Assembly: GCA_910585455.1 (NCBI GenBank)
Contig: CAJUEL010000014.1
Location: forward strand, 38,400-102,399
DNA: 64,000 nt
Origin: an uncultured Eisenbergiella sp.
Lineage (GTDB): Bacteria > Bacillota > Clostridia > Lachnospirales > Lachnospiraceae
Reading direction: 5' to 3'
Positions 25,491 to 34,590 of the stretch are shown here, one piece after another. How positions within the stretch are numbered: position 1 is the first letter of the stretch; each line of letters starts with the position of its first letter. A program made the position numbers and the translations under genes. Below the pieces are notes generated by a model. That model did no database searches, was not told the DNA's origin, and saw only the letters and a list, made by a program, of their open reading frames with translations.

Positions 25491-25579
25491 ATCTGGAAAA
25501 CAGATACGCCCCTTGTGAATTACTGCTTTACATATTATAATAAAAAGAAACTTTTCTTGCAGAAAGGAATGGTGGCGGA

Positions 25580-27139
25580 ATGTCTCTATATCTGAACACA
25601 CAATCGGCGCTGAAATTGTACGAAGAATTGGTAAACAGTGAATTCTTTGTTGACAAATCAAGTATCATTACAGCAATGAACAAGCGCATCAAAACTGTCA
25701 CTAAATACATCTGTATCACAAAACCGCGCCGTTTTGGTAAAACCTCCATTCTGAACATGCTTGGAGCATATTATGGCAAGACCTATCGCTCAAAACACAT
25801 TTTTGACCGGCTGCAGATCAGCCAAACAAAAGATTACACGGCACATTTGAATCATTATAATATTATAAATATGAGCCTGAATCATTTACCTGACAAAGGA
25901 AACACCTATGAGGATTATATCACCTTCATCAAAGATTCCTTAAAGCATGATATCATGGCAGCCTATCCGGAATCAGAAAATGAAACCTTTCGCAGTGTAT
26001 CCGACTTGTTAACCTCCACAAAGGCTGAGTTTATTTTCATGATAGACGAATGGGATTATATATTCAGTCATAATCTATATCCGGAAAATCAGAGCGACTT
26101 TCTGGAATTTTTAAGAGACCTGCTCAAAGACAGATCATATGTGGCACTTGCCTATATGACCGGCGTCCTTCCTATCAAGCGTTACAGCACCGGCTCCGCC
26201 CTGAATATGTTTCGGGAATATACCATGCTTAACGATCCTCTTTTTGAAGAGTATTTCGGATTCACGCAGGAAGAGGTAACTGCATTATGCAAAAAACAAA
26301 ACCAGCTGACATTACAGGAAATCGGCGAATGGTATGACGGATATCAAACCAGGAGCGGAGGACGACTGTACAATCCCAGATCCGTCGTATGCGCATTGGA
26401 AGACGGCGTCTGCCAAAGCTACTGGACAACGACAGGCAGAATGGATGAGGTTCTGTTTTTTCTGAAACACAACTTTGAAGAGATGCGCGAGGATGTGGTC
26501 AAAATGGTAAATCACACCCCGATACAGCTTGAGATCAAAAAAGAATACACCGCAGGGCAAAAAAGTCCTTCCACCAAAAAAGAAATTTATGCTGCCATGA
26601 TCATATATGGTTTGCTATCTTACCATGACGGAGAAATCCGTATTCCAAATAAAGAACTGATGATCGAATTTGAAAATGCATTAGAAGACGACGATTTTGG
26701 TTATGTGGCAGAACTTGTGCAGCATTCCAATGCTGTGCTTTGCGCCACTCTAAACCGTCAGGGGGAGCTTGTCGCATCCTATCTTCATAATATTCACAAC
26801 AGCGAACTACCCGTTTTGAAATATAATGATGAAAACAGCCTGTCCTGTGTGGTAACGCTCGCATATTTGTCAGCCAGAAATAAATACCGGATTGAACGGG
26901 AAGAAAAAAGTGGAAAAGGATTTGCCGACTTTATCTTTTATCCCAGACGACAAAATCTGCCTGGTATGATCCTCGAACTAAAGGCAGACAGTTCCCCGGA
27001 AGCTGCGATCCGTCAGATCAAAGAAAAAGAATACTCTGAAAAACTAAGACGGGAAAACATTGAAAATATTCTTGCTGTGGGAATCAATTACGATTCCAAC
27101 AAAAAAGAACATCAGTGTATTATTGAAGATCTTCTGTAA
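25580..27139 (+). CDS. AAA-ATPase-like / PD-(D/E)XK nuclease protein (DUF1703 family)
   Basis: A 519-residue protein. N-terminal region: YICITKPRRFGKTSILNML, a Walker A variant with Arg-Arg-Phe before GKT; FIFMIDEWDYIF gives Walker B. A middle part has GEWYDGYQ and LYNPRSVV. The C-terminal PD-(D/E)XK-like nuclease domain shows FADFIFYP, then GMILELKAD. It is one of two family members here (see 62114-63826). Its base composition is visibly AT-richer than its neighbours and it runs against the flanking operons, both signs of transfer. The function is not established; many gut genomes carry multiple copies. Confidence 0.85.
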   Translation: MSLYLNTQSALKLYEELVNSEFFVDKSSIITAMNKRIKTVTKYICITKPRRFGKTSILNMLGAYYGKTYRSKHIFDRLQISQTKDYTAHLNHYNIINMSLNHLPDKGNTYEDYITFIKDSLKHDIMAAYPESENETFRSVSDLLTSTKAEFIFMIDEWDYIFSHNLYPENQSDFLEFLRDLLKDRSYVALAYMTGVLPIKRYSTGSALNMFREYTMLNDPLFEEYFGFTQEEVTALCKKQNQLTLQEIGEWYDGYQTRSGGRLYNPRSVVCALEDGVCQSYWTTTGRMDEVLFFLKHNFEEMREDVVKMVNHTPIQLEIKKEYTAGQKSPSTKKEIYAAMIIYGLLSYHDGEIRIPNKELMIEFENALEDDDFGYVAELVQHSNAVLCATLNRQGELVASYLHNIHNSELPVLKYNDENSLSCVVTLAYLSARNKYRIEREEKSGKGFADFIFYPRRQNLPGMILELKADSSPEAAIRQIKEKEYSEKLRRENIENILAVGINYDSNKKEHQCIIEDLL

Positions 27140-27155
27140 TATCCATTATGTCCAA

Positions 27156-27185
27156 ACAGGGCTGTGAAATCAGTCACAGCCCTGT
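27156..27185 (+). terminator. Intrinsic terminator of the AAA-ATPase gene
   Basis: A perfect 12-bp stem (ACAGGGCTGTGA with TCACAGCCCTGT), a 6-base loop, then CTTTCCTTTTATTTTTC on the plus strand. Confidence 0.9.
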
Positions 27186-27193
27186 CTTTCCTT

Positions 27194-28750
27194 TTATTTT
27201 TCTATCAGCTTCTCTTTTCCGAATGCCAGTCTGAAATCTGCCACCGGGCACTCTGCCAGCACATCCGGCGTAGAGGTGTCGAGGAACTTCATGACGCTTT
27301 TCTCCTCCGTCCGATATGCCTTCCATTCCGGCAGCGGATTGCCGTTGTAATCCAGACCGTTAGGATCGCCTGTCTTGACGAAATTCGTCCAGTAGGAGGT
27401 CACCTGCCGCGCCAGATCATAATGCTTTCCCGCAAAAGGCCGCCAGCTGTTGCCAAGCGAATCGAACATAAACCACAGATCGGAACCATGGAAGGATCCC
27501 GCATCGTCTCCCGGGATATCGTGGTCGAAAATGTAATAATACACCCGTTTGCCCATGCCGGAGCGGAGCTCGCAGAAGCCCCTGCTGCCGCCCAGGAACA
27601 TGTTAAAGGCGTCCGTTTTGGTCAATTCCGCCGCTTCTTCATCATTGGACACGTTGGCAATCCGTAAAAACTCGTCCTTTTTCTCGCCGTAGCCTTCCGC
27701 CTTCTTCAAAAGGTCTTCATAGGTGAGCGCGCCTCTGCCGAACATCCCCTGGGTTTCACCCATACAAACGCCCACGATCATCGGCACGTCGGGCAGTCTG
27801 TCGTTATAGTAAGAGCTCACCACAGATTCCTTCACAAATTTTCCGTCGATGCAGGTGCCGAAGGAAAGTCCGAACATCGCGCCCTTAGGCGATACGCTGT
27901 CCACCAGCCGCATCAGCTCTGCCGCATCCATGGCCCTCGCCTGCGCCAGATCCCTGATCCCAACCTTCTGAAAGAAATCTGCCCCGTGAGCCTCTGCCTG
28001 CGCAAGCGTCATATCATGCCCTCTGCCAGCCTCCTCATCTCCGAACGCGAAGGATACCGCCGACTGACAGATCGCGCCCGCGATAATGCCCTCATTCATG
28101 GGGCTGCAAAGCTGGGTCTGCACGCTGCCTGCTCCTGCACTCTGGCCGCAGATCACGATCCGGGAAGGATCGCCGCCGAAGCCTTCGATGTTTTTTGCCA
28201 CCCAATGCAGCGCCATGGACTGATCCTGCATGCCGAAGTTGGATACCACGCTGCCCTCCGGCGTCTCCGCCGTGATTTCCGGATGGGCAAGGAAACCGAA
28301 CAGTCCCAGCCTGTAACCGATCATAACCACGATCACGCCCCGGCGCGCAACCCGCTCCCCGTCAAACTCCACCTCATAATTGTAGCCGTCCTGCAGACCG
28401 CCGCCGTGAATATAGCAGAATACCGGCAGCTTCTCATCCGCCCGCTCTGCGGGAGAGAAAATATTCAGATAGAGGCAGTCCTCGCTCATGCTAAAATCCG
28501 CGGATACCGGATGCAGCTCCCTTTTATAAAAGCTGTCGTCCGTGCCGGGATGCACGCGCATCATGGGCATATCGCCGTATTCGTAGCACTTGCGCACGCC
28601 CTCCCAGCTTTCCGCTGGCTGAGGCGCCTTCCAGCGCAGCTCGCCCACCGGCGGCTTCGCATAGGGCACGCCGCGAAATACCGTAATCCGGGGATCCTTT
28701 CCCACCAGTCCCTGTACCATACCATTTTCTGTTTTCACTGTCCGAAGCAT
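27194..28750 (-). CDS. Type-B carboxylesterase (paralogue 2)
   Basis: 518 residues, similar along its whole length to 20019-21575. It has HGGG near 117, the nucleophile Ser in GQSAGAGSVQ near 204 and the His in SFHGSDLWFMF. It is cytoplasmic, with no signal peptide. It is last in the importer-GH51 operon, 25 bp after the propeller gene. The start at 28750 is preceded by AGGAAGG. The equal length and parallel position after a GH51 gene indicate a duplicated GH51/esterase module, perhaps for differently substituted side chains. Confidence 0.88.
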   Translation of the reverse strand: MLRTVKTENGMVQGLVGKDPRITVFRGVPYAKPPVGELRWKAPQPAESWEGVRKCYEYGDMPMMRVHPGTDDSFYKRELHPVSADFSMSEDCLYLNIFSPAERADEKLPVFCYIHGGGLQDGYNYEVEFDGERVARRGVIVVMIGYRLGLFGFLAHPEITAETPEGSVVSNFGMQDQSMALHWVAKNIEGFGGDPSRIVICGQSAGAGSVQTQLCSPMNEGIIAGAICQSAVSFAFGDEEAGRGHDMTLAQAEAHGADFFQKVGIRDLAQARAMDAAELMRLVDSVSPKGAMFGLSFGTCIDGKFVKESVVSSYYNDRLPDVPMIVGVCMGETQGMFGRGALTYEDLLKKAEGYGEKKDEFLRIANVSNDEEAAELTKTDAFNMFLGGSRGFCELRSGMGKRVYYYIFDHDIPGDDAGSFHGSDLWFMFDSLGNSWRPFAGKHYDLARQVTSYWTNFVKTGDPNGLDYNGNPLPEWKAYRTEEKSVMKFLDTSTPDVLAECPVADFRLAFGKEKLIEK

Positions 28751-28775
28751 ATACGTTACCTTCCTTTCCAATATT

Positions 28776-29948
28776 TTATGCCCGCTCATAGACATCCGCT
28801 ACCGCCGCCTCAATCAGCGCCTGATCCGGCGAAATATGGCGCGGGCAAAGATTCAGGATACGATTTCCTCCCTGCAAAGGAATCATGCATTGGCTGTATC
28901 CGGTGAAATTATAGGTATTATCCACATCCACCAGCGCATCCATTTTTTCCCAGAATCCTTCTCCCAGATTGGAATTTGCAAAAATGTGGGAATACCCTCT
29001 GCCGCTGACGAGCAGCGTCCCCTTCTCTCCCCCTTTGGGAATCCAGAGCACATACGGGGTTCCCGTGGGGTAGCTGCCATCCGCCGCCAGGACGGGATTT
29101 CCCATAAAATCAGGGCTTCCCCAGTCATCCATGGAATCCGAAATCCTGAAATATACGGGAATCCGGTCCTCGTTTACCATCTCATAGACCATGATAAATC
29201 TGCCGTCCGGCAGGTAATCCACGATCGGCATGCCCGGGCGCAGGTTCCCGTCCGGAAACGCCACATCGATCTTTTCCTCTCCCCAGGTGTATCCGCCGTC
29301 CTCCGAAACCTTATGGGCGAGCAGCTGGTTATAGCCTTTTTCCTTGTAGCGCTCATCCGAATAGTAGCAATACAGCTTTTTGTCGGGCGACTGCAGCAGA
29401 AAAGGCTCCCACACCGGCTTTCCCATTTTGTAATCCGGCGTCATTTTGCCGCCCTGCAGAATCTCGCTCACAAATTCCCAGCTTTTTCCGGCGTCCACAC
29501 TCTTGTACAGCTGCAGCGATGTGGTGGAAAAATCCCCGGCGATGAAATTTCCTGCGCAGAGAATCGTCCCCTCCTTTAATGTCCCCATATCACAGGGCAG
29601 CTCAAACAGGTGAGGCTGGAAACGGATGCCCTCATTTCCCAGCGTGCCGGAAAAGCTGCTCAAAAAGTGCCAGTGCCTTCCCTCATCCTCGCTTTCATAA
29701 ATGGGAAAAACCGGATTTTCCTTGTTATACCACTCCATGGTCGCCAGAAGCGTCCCGTTTTTCTCCCCGTTATGAGCCAGCTGGATACAGCGCGGATACA
29801 TTGCCCCCGGTCTGCGCTGCGCCTCGTTGGGGCAGCAGACCACACCGGAATATCTCTTTTTTAAGAGAACATTGCTGTATCCTCCCTCCTTAGGGAGAAA
29901 CCCTCCGTTCTCCGCATACAGCGTATCATGCACGCAATAATCGCTCAT
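28776..29948 (-). CDS. Sialidase-like beta-propeller glycosidase, possibly GH93 exo-arabinanase
   Basis: 390 residues with repeated BNR/Asp-box style segments (ESEDEGRHWHF, KSVDAGKSWEF, KVSEDGGYTWGEE) that mark a six-bladed propeller. An Arg-rich start (RRPGAMYPRCIQLAHNGEKNGTLLATMEW) resembles exo-alpha-1,5-L-arabinanases of GH93. Co-operonic GH51 supports arabinan as substrate, but a sialidase-fold enzyme with another specificity cannot be excluded. No signal peptide is visible. A GGAGAGAAG site precedes the ATG. Confidence 0.72.
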   Translation of the reverse strand: MSDYCVHDTLYAENGGFLPKEGGYSNVLLKKRYSGVVCCPNEAQRRPGAMYPRCIQLAHNGEKNGTLLATMEWYNKENPVFPIYESEDEGRHWHFLSSFSGTLGNEGIRFQPHLFELPCDMGTLKEGTILCAGNFIAGDFSTTSLQLYKSVDAGKSWEFVSEILQGGKMTPDYKMGKPVWEPFLLQSPDKKLYCYYSDERYKEKGYNQLLAHKVSEDGGYTWGEEKIDVAFPDGNLRPGMPIVDYLPDGRFIMVYEMVNEDRIPVYFRISDSMDDWGSPDFMGNPVLAADGSYPTGTPYVLWIPKGGEKGTLLVSGRGYSHIFANSNLGEGFWEKMDALVDVDNTYNFTGYSQCMIPLQGGNRILNLCPRHISPDQALIEAAVADVYERA

Positions 29949-30074
29949 ATCTTCTCTCCTTTCTCAAATGCCTGTATCATTCTGCACGCAGACATGGCGC
30001 GCTTCGTGATGCATCCCTGCTTCGCCCGATGCCATCAGACGTCCACGTCTGCACGATATCCGCGCACAGCGGTT

Positions 30075-32528
30075 TTACCGGTCGGTTCCCGCTTTTGGAA
30101 TACACAGCACATTCACCGAGCACGCCGGCGCCAGATAGGTAAACTCTGCTGCCGCGCCGGTGCAGCTATGCCACTTTTCCGTCACAGCCTCCGGGTTTTC
30201 CAGACTGTTTTTATCCGAAGGCTTCCCGGCGATCACCCCTGCCCTGTAGTCCGATTCCACCGGACAATCCAGACTGATTTCCACCGGTCTGTCTCCATCC
30301 GCAAGATTTACCACCTTTAACAGAATTTCCGTTTCAGATTCCAGCGCGACGGTCTGTATTTCATCATAGTGAGGCAGCTCAATTTCCATCACTGTCCTGT
30401 CGTCGATCCTGCAATACAGCCTTTTCCCGTCTGATTCCATACAGAAGCGATGATAGCGCCCTGTTTCCATGGTCACCTCCACCGGTTCTGCCATGCTGTA
30501 CTTACGGAAACCGATTCCCGCCTGCAGCCGGCTGACGCCATCCTTTATGGTCCATCGGATGGGCTGTACGGAAAACAGATTCCACGGGCTGTCCTCGCTG
30601 TTTCTCGCCTTGCCGTAGGGAGACGCGAACATGCCGATGCCCAGCTCCTTTCCCGGCTCTGCAAACAGCTCGATCTCAAAAGCGCCCTCCCGGGAGGTCA
30701 GATCGTCCCCCATGGTAATCAGCACAGTGCCTTCCATTTCAAAACGCTTCGCCCGCTCTGCTTCTGCCTGATCCTCTCCCGCTGCGGTCACAAAGCTGCC
30801 GTCATCGCAGGCCTGCACGTTGCCAAACAAAAACCGCTCAGCCGCCGCCTCTTTCCCTTTCCAGCGCGCATTGCGATAGCGCATGCCCACAGAGCCCACC
30901 AGACAGGGACCGCCCTTTAAATACGGCGCGTAAATGCTGTCGCATTCCTGTCCGCTTTCCAGCACATAGCTGCCCCTGTTTTGCCCGAACAGCTTCCATA
31001 CATAATAGGACGGGATCCCGTAATTGTCCAGCCCGTCAAAGACGATCAGGTTCGGCTCCCAGGCGGCATAATTTTCATGCTCAAACAGCGGCGCGTAGGC
31101 TGCCAGCTTCACGATATCCTGGTTGCGCTCCATGCCGACCATGAACATCGCCTCCGCAACCGCGGCATAAAGGGTGCGGATCGCGCCCGCCACCACCGCG
31201 AACTCTCCCACGAAAATGCCCGGTCCTTTCCTGTCATATCCGTCATAATAGTGGGTGTTCTCCGCAAACCACTCCGGCTTGTCATAAAAATGCTCGTCCG
31301 CGATGTCCAGCTGTAGCCCGGACTGCTCCACGTGGGTGTTGGCGACGATGATCAGCTCCGGATATTTTTCCACAATCGCGCTTCTGAATTTTTCATAGCG
31401 CTTCTCATATTCCGGACCGTTATTTTCGTTGCCGATTTCCAGATAACGCAGCCCGAAGGGTTCCGGATGCCCCATGGACGCCCGCAGCGCCCCCCAGACG
31501 GTATCTGCGTCTCCCAACGCGTATTCCAGCGCGCACAGGGCGTCATCCAAAAGGTCGTCCACCTCATCTTCGTCCAGCAAAATGCAGTTGCGCGCCTGAC
31601 AGGTCATGCCGCAGTTACACACATAGAGGGCATCCGTGCCCAGGTCCTCACAAAGCTGCAAATATTCATGGAAGCCTAACCCTTCCGTCGCGTTATAGCT
31701 CCACAGATTCCACAGGCTGGGACGTTCCCATGCAGGACCCACCATATTTTTGAACCGCTTGACCGTGGACCTGGAAAATCCCTCCACGATGCAGCCGCCG
31801 GGGAACCGCAAAAATGCCGGGTGCAGCTCCTCCAGTTTTTCACAAAGATCCTTTCTCAGCCCATGCCCGCAATAGGTGTCTGCGGGCATCAGGGAAATGT
31901 ATCCGAAAGTCACCTGCCCGCCCTCTTTTACGGAAAGGACAAACCGCGCCTGCTTATCGGTCTTTTTCGCGACCAGGGACAGCTCATAGCGGACAAACCC
32001 CTTCCCCTGCAGGCGCACCGTATCAGAGGCGATTATCCCGTCCGCATTTTGCAGGGAAACCTCCAGCTCCAGCCGCTTTGGCGCCCTGGCAAAGAACAGC
32101 AGCCGATAGACACTGCCCTCCCTCACAGGCACACCGCCATATCCGATATTGCACACCACGCCGCCGGGCAGAAAATCTACCGCCAGCGCCGCTTTTCTTT
32201 TTTCGTTGAGCGTATGCTTTGTCTGTAAGGAAATCGTCGCATTTTCGCTGTACCACGCCGGAATGTCCGCAGGCTCCAGCCGTTCCTTCCAGCGCTTCAA
32301 TCCCTCTCCGCGCTGCCAGCTAAATTCCCAGCCGGTCGCGTTGGTCAGATCCTCCCCCGTTTCGGTCAGATCATCGGGATGCAGGCTGTCCTCAAAGCTC
32401 CTGTTGCGCAAAAGCTCCGGATAAAGCCCGCCGTCCCCGGCCCGGTTGATATCCTCAAAGAACAGCCCGTATAAAGACGGCTCCGTCGCAAACCGCCGTT
32501 GGCCTGTTTTTACATTTAATTTCGCCAT
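30075..32528 (-). CDS. Large GH51-type alpha-L-arabinofuranosidase (paralogue 2)
   Basis: An 817-residue paralogue of 21721-24225. It starts MAKLNVKTG, then LYGLFFEDINRAGDGGLYPE; catalytic acid/base Glu lies in EIGNEN and the nucleophile in FVGEFAV. A binding-like domain precedes the barrel and a C-terminal beta domain follows. The start at 32528 has AGGAGG four bases upstream, better than the 32543 option. No signal peptide is present. It follows the ABC importer permeases by 28 bp, so it probably acts on the importer's cargo in the cytoplasm. A hairpin-rich 126-bp gap separates it from the upstream propeller gene. Confidence 0.93.
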   Translation of the reverse strand: MAKLNVKTGQRRFATEPSLYGLFFEDINRAGDGGLYPELLRNRSFEDSLHPDDLTETGEDLTNATGWEFSWQRGEGLKRWKERLEPADIPAWYSENATISLQTKHTLNEKRKAALAVDFLPGGVVCNIGYGGVPVREGSVYRLLFFARAPKRLELEVSLQNADGIIASDTVRLQGKGFVRYELSLVAKKTDKQARFVLSVKEGGQVTFGYISLMPADTYCGHGLRKDLCEKLEELHPAFLRFPGGCIVEGFSRSTVKRFKNMVGPAWERPSLWNLWSYNATEGLGFHEYLQLCEDLGTDALYVCNCGMTCQARNCILLDEDEVDDLLDDALCALEYALGDADTVWGALRASMGHPEPFGLRYLEIGNENNGPEYEKRYEKFRSAIVEKYPELIIVANTHVEQSGLQLDIADEHFYDKPEWFAENTHYYDGYDRKGPGIFVGEFAVVAGAIRTLYAAVAEAMFMVGMERNQDIVKLAAYAPLFEHENYAAWEPNLIVFDGLDNYGIPSYYVWKLFGQNRGSYVLESGQECDSIYAPYLKGGPCLVGSVGMRYRNARWKGKEAAAERFLFGNVQACDDGSFVTAAGEDQAEAERAKRFEMEGTVLITMGDDLTSREGAFEIELFAEPGKELGIGMFASPYGKARNSEDSPWNLFSVQPIRWTIKDGVSRLQAGIGFRKYSMAEPVEVTMETGRYHRFCMESDGKRLYCRIDDRTVMEIELPHYDEIQTVALESETEILLKVVNLADGDRPVEISLDCPVESDYRAGVIAGKPSDKNSLENPEAVTEKWHSCTGAAAEFTYLAPACSVNVLCIPKAGTDR

Positions 32529-32556
32529 GTTTCCTCCTGTCATACTACCTGTTTTG

Positions 32557-33447
32557 TCAGCCCTTCACGCCGCCGATGACAATACCCTTGATGAACGCCT
32601 TCTGGAAGAAGGGATAAATCATGAGGATGGGCACCACTGAAATCACCGCGATCGCCATACGCACGCCCTGTGTCGGAATCTGGCTCATCATCTGAGCGCT
32701 GGCCGCGTCCAGTGTGTTGTCCTTCAAAAACTGCACGTTATTCATCATGCTGTTCAACACATTCTGGATCGTATAAAGATCCTTTCTTCTGGTCAGATAG
32801 TAAATGCCATTGATCCAGTCGTTCCAGTAAGCCAGGGCGGAAAACAGCGCCACCGTTGAAATCATCGGCTTGGAAAGGGGAATGGAAATGTGGAACAGCT
32901 TCCCGATCTCGCTGCAGGAATCCATTTCCGCCGCCTCCAATATCTCCTGCGGTACGTTCGTGGTAAAATAGGTCCGCATCAAAATGACATTATATGCGCC
33001 CAGCATCAGGTTCGGGCAGATCAGCGCGAAGATAGAATCCCCCACATGCATATACTGGCTCCAGATGATATAGCTGGGCACCATACCGCCGGAAAACAGC
33101 ATCGTAAAAAACAGGAAAAAGGAAATGAATCCTCTTCCGGGCAGATCCTGCTTGGACAAAAGATAGCCCATGGACAGCGTCAGGCAGACATTTATCGTCG
33201 TGCCGATCATCGTAACGATGACTGTCATGCCGTACGCACGCACAATCCCACCAAAGGACTGGAACAAATATTGATACGCCTTAAAGTTCAAAACCTCCGG
33301 GATGAATGCGTACCCGTTTTTCATCAGCGTCGCCTCGTCCGTAACGGAGGATGAAATCAGCAGGATAAAAGGCAGCACGCAGCACAACGCCAACACAATC
33401 ATGACTACGTTTGCAAAAATCCGAAACCCTTTTTTTGTACAAACCAT
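32557..33447 (-). CDS. Sugar ABC transporter permease (YtcP/AraQ-like)
   Basis: A 296-residue inner permease of a CUT1 carbohydrate importer. Six membrane segments are apparent (for example residues 11-35, 75-98, 110-133, 143-163, 185-210 and 255-280). The EAA-loop equivalent is EAAEMDSCSEIGKLFHISIPLSKPM. It is second of the two permeases and lies 24 bp after its partner. No ATPase gene accompanies it, which is normal for this class: they share an MsmK/UgpC-type ATPase encoded elsewhere. Confidence 0.93.
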   Translation of the reverse strand: MVCTKKGFRIFANVVMIVLALCCVLPFILLISSSVTDEATLMKNGYAFIPEVLNFKAYQYLFQSFGGIVRAYGMTVIVTMIGTTINVCLTLSMGYLLSKQDLPGRGFISFFLFFTMLFSGGMVPSYIIWSQYMHVGDSIFALICPNLMLGAYNVILMRTYFTTNVPQEILEAAEMDSCSEIGKLFHISIPLSKPMISTVALFSALAYWNDWINGIYYLTRRKDLYTIQNVLNSMMNNVQFLKDNTLDAASAQMMSQIPTQGVRMAIAVISVVPILMIYPFFQKAFIKGIVIGGVKG

Positions 33448-33471
33448 AAGTATATTCCTCCTTCCTGCGCA

Positions 33472-34428
33472 TCAGAACAGCGCGCTCTCATTATCCACCT
33501 TCCGCACGATGGCATTGGTAATCATGACCACGATGAAGCCCAGGATCGACTGTAAAAATCCTGCTGCCAACGACCGGCCTACATCATGGTCCAGCATCAA
33601 TGTACGATAGACGAAGGTATCGATCGTAGTGGTCGTGGAGTAAAGCATACCGCTATTCTGCGGCACCTGATAAAACAGACCGAAATCCGACGCGAACATC
33701 CTGCCCAACGCCATGATCGTTAAAATAATGATCGTAGGCTTTAAGAGGGGCAGGGTGATCCGGGAAATCTGCTGCCAGACAGACGCGCCGTCCATCACCG
33801 CCGCTTCATAGTATGCCTTGTCAAAGCCGATGATCGTCGCAAAATAGACGATACTCTGGAAACCGAAGCTGCGCCATAGCTGCACAATGGTCAAAATCAC
33901 CGGCCAATAGCCCGCCTCTATATACCAGCTGACCGGCTTGATTCCCAGCGGCGCCAGAATGCCGTTGTTAATAAAGCCATTCTTTTCGGATAAAAACGCG
34001 AATACCAGATAACCGATCAGAACGGTGCTGACCAGATGTGGAATCAGAATCAACGTCTGATAGGTCTGCTTGGCAAATTTGTTTCCTATCACACTCAGCA
34101 AAATCGCCACAAAAATCGCGAAGATTGTGCCCAAAAGCAGGAACACGATATTATAGCAAATGGTATTACGGAACATGATCTTTGCCCATTTGGACCCGAA
34201 CAGGAACGTGAAATTCTGGAACCCGTTCCAGGGGCTGTCGATGATGCCCTTGGCAAAGCTATACTTCTTGAACGCCAGAATCAGACCGCCCATGGGCAGA
34301 TAATTGTTGATGATCAGATAGATAAAACCCGGAATTGACATCAAATAGAGCGGCATATATTTACGCAGCCTCTTGACCGTCTGCTTTCTCGTCCGGGGAT
34401 TTTTCTGCACGTTTTTCGTTTTCTGCAT
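33472..34428 (-). CDS. Sugar ABC transporter permease (LplB-like)
   Basis: A 318-residue membrane permease. A basic N-terminus (about 1-25) precedes six helices. The EAA loop reads YEAAVMDGASVWQQISRITLPLLKPT. The start at 34428 has GGAGG five bases upstream; the ATG at 34440 lies inside that site. It pairs with the YtcP-like permease and the upstream lipoprotein, the standard order for oligosaccharide or uronate importers in Lachnospiraceae. Confidence 0.93.
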   Translation of the reverse strand: MQKTKNVQKNPRTRKQTVKRLRKYMPLYLMSIPGFIYLIINNYLPMGGLILAFKKYSFAKGIIDSPWNGFQNFTFLFGSKWAKIMFRNTICYNIVFLLLGTIFAIFVAILLSVIGNKFAKQTYQTLILIPHLVSTVLIGYLVFAFLSEKNGFINNGILAPLGIKPVSWYIEAGYWPVILTIVQLWRSFGFQSIVYFATIIGFDKAYYEAAVMDGASVWQQISRITLPLLKPTIIILTIMALGRMFASDFGLFYQVPQNSGMLYSTTTTIDTFVYRTLMLDHDVGRSLAAGFLQSILGFIVVMITNAIVRKVDNESALF

Positions 34429-34590
34429 AATGACCTCCATACTGCCGTCCGCCCCTAATCAGCCCGGCGGACTGGATTTTCCGGTTCTTCCCCTTTTTTA
34501 AAAAATTGCCGGCTGTTTTGCCACAGCCGGCAATTTCCATCCGCAGCCGTCCCGCCTGTCGGCGTTTACCGGACAGCCTCACCTGCTATT

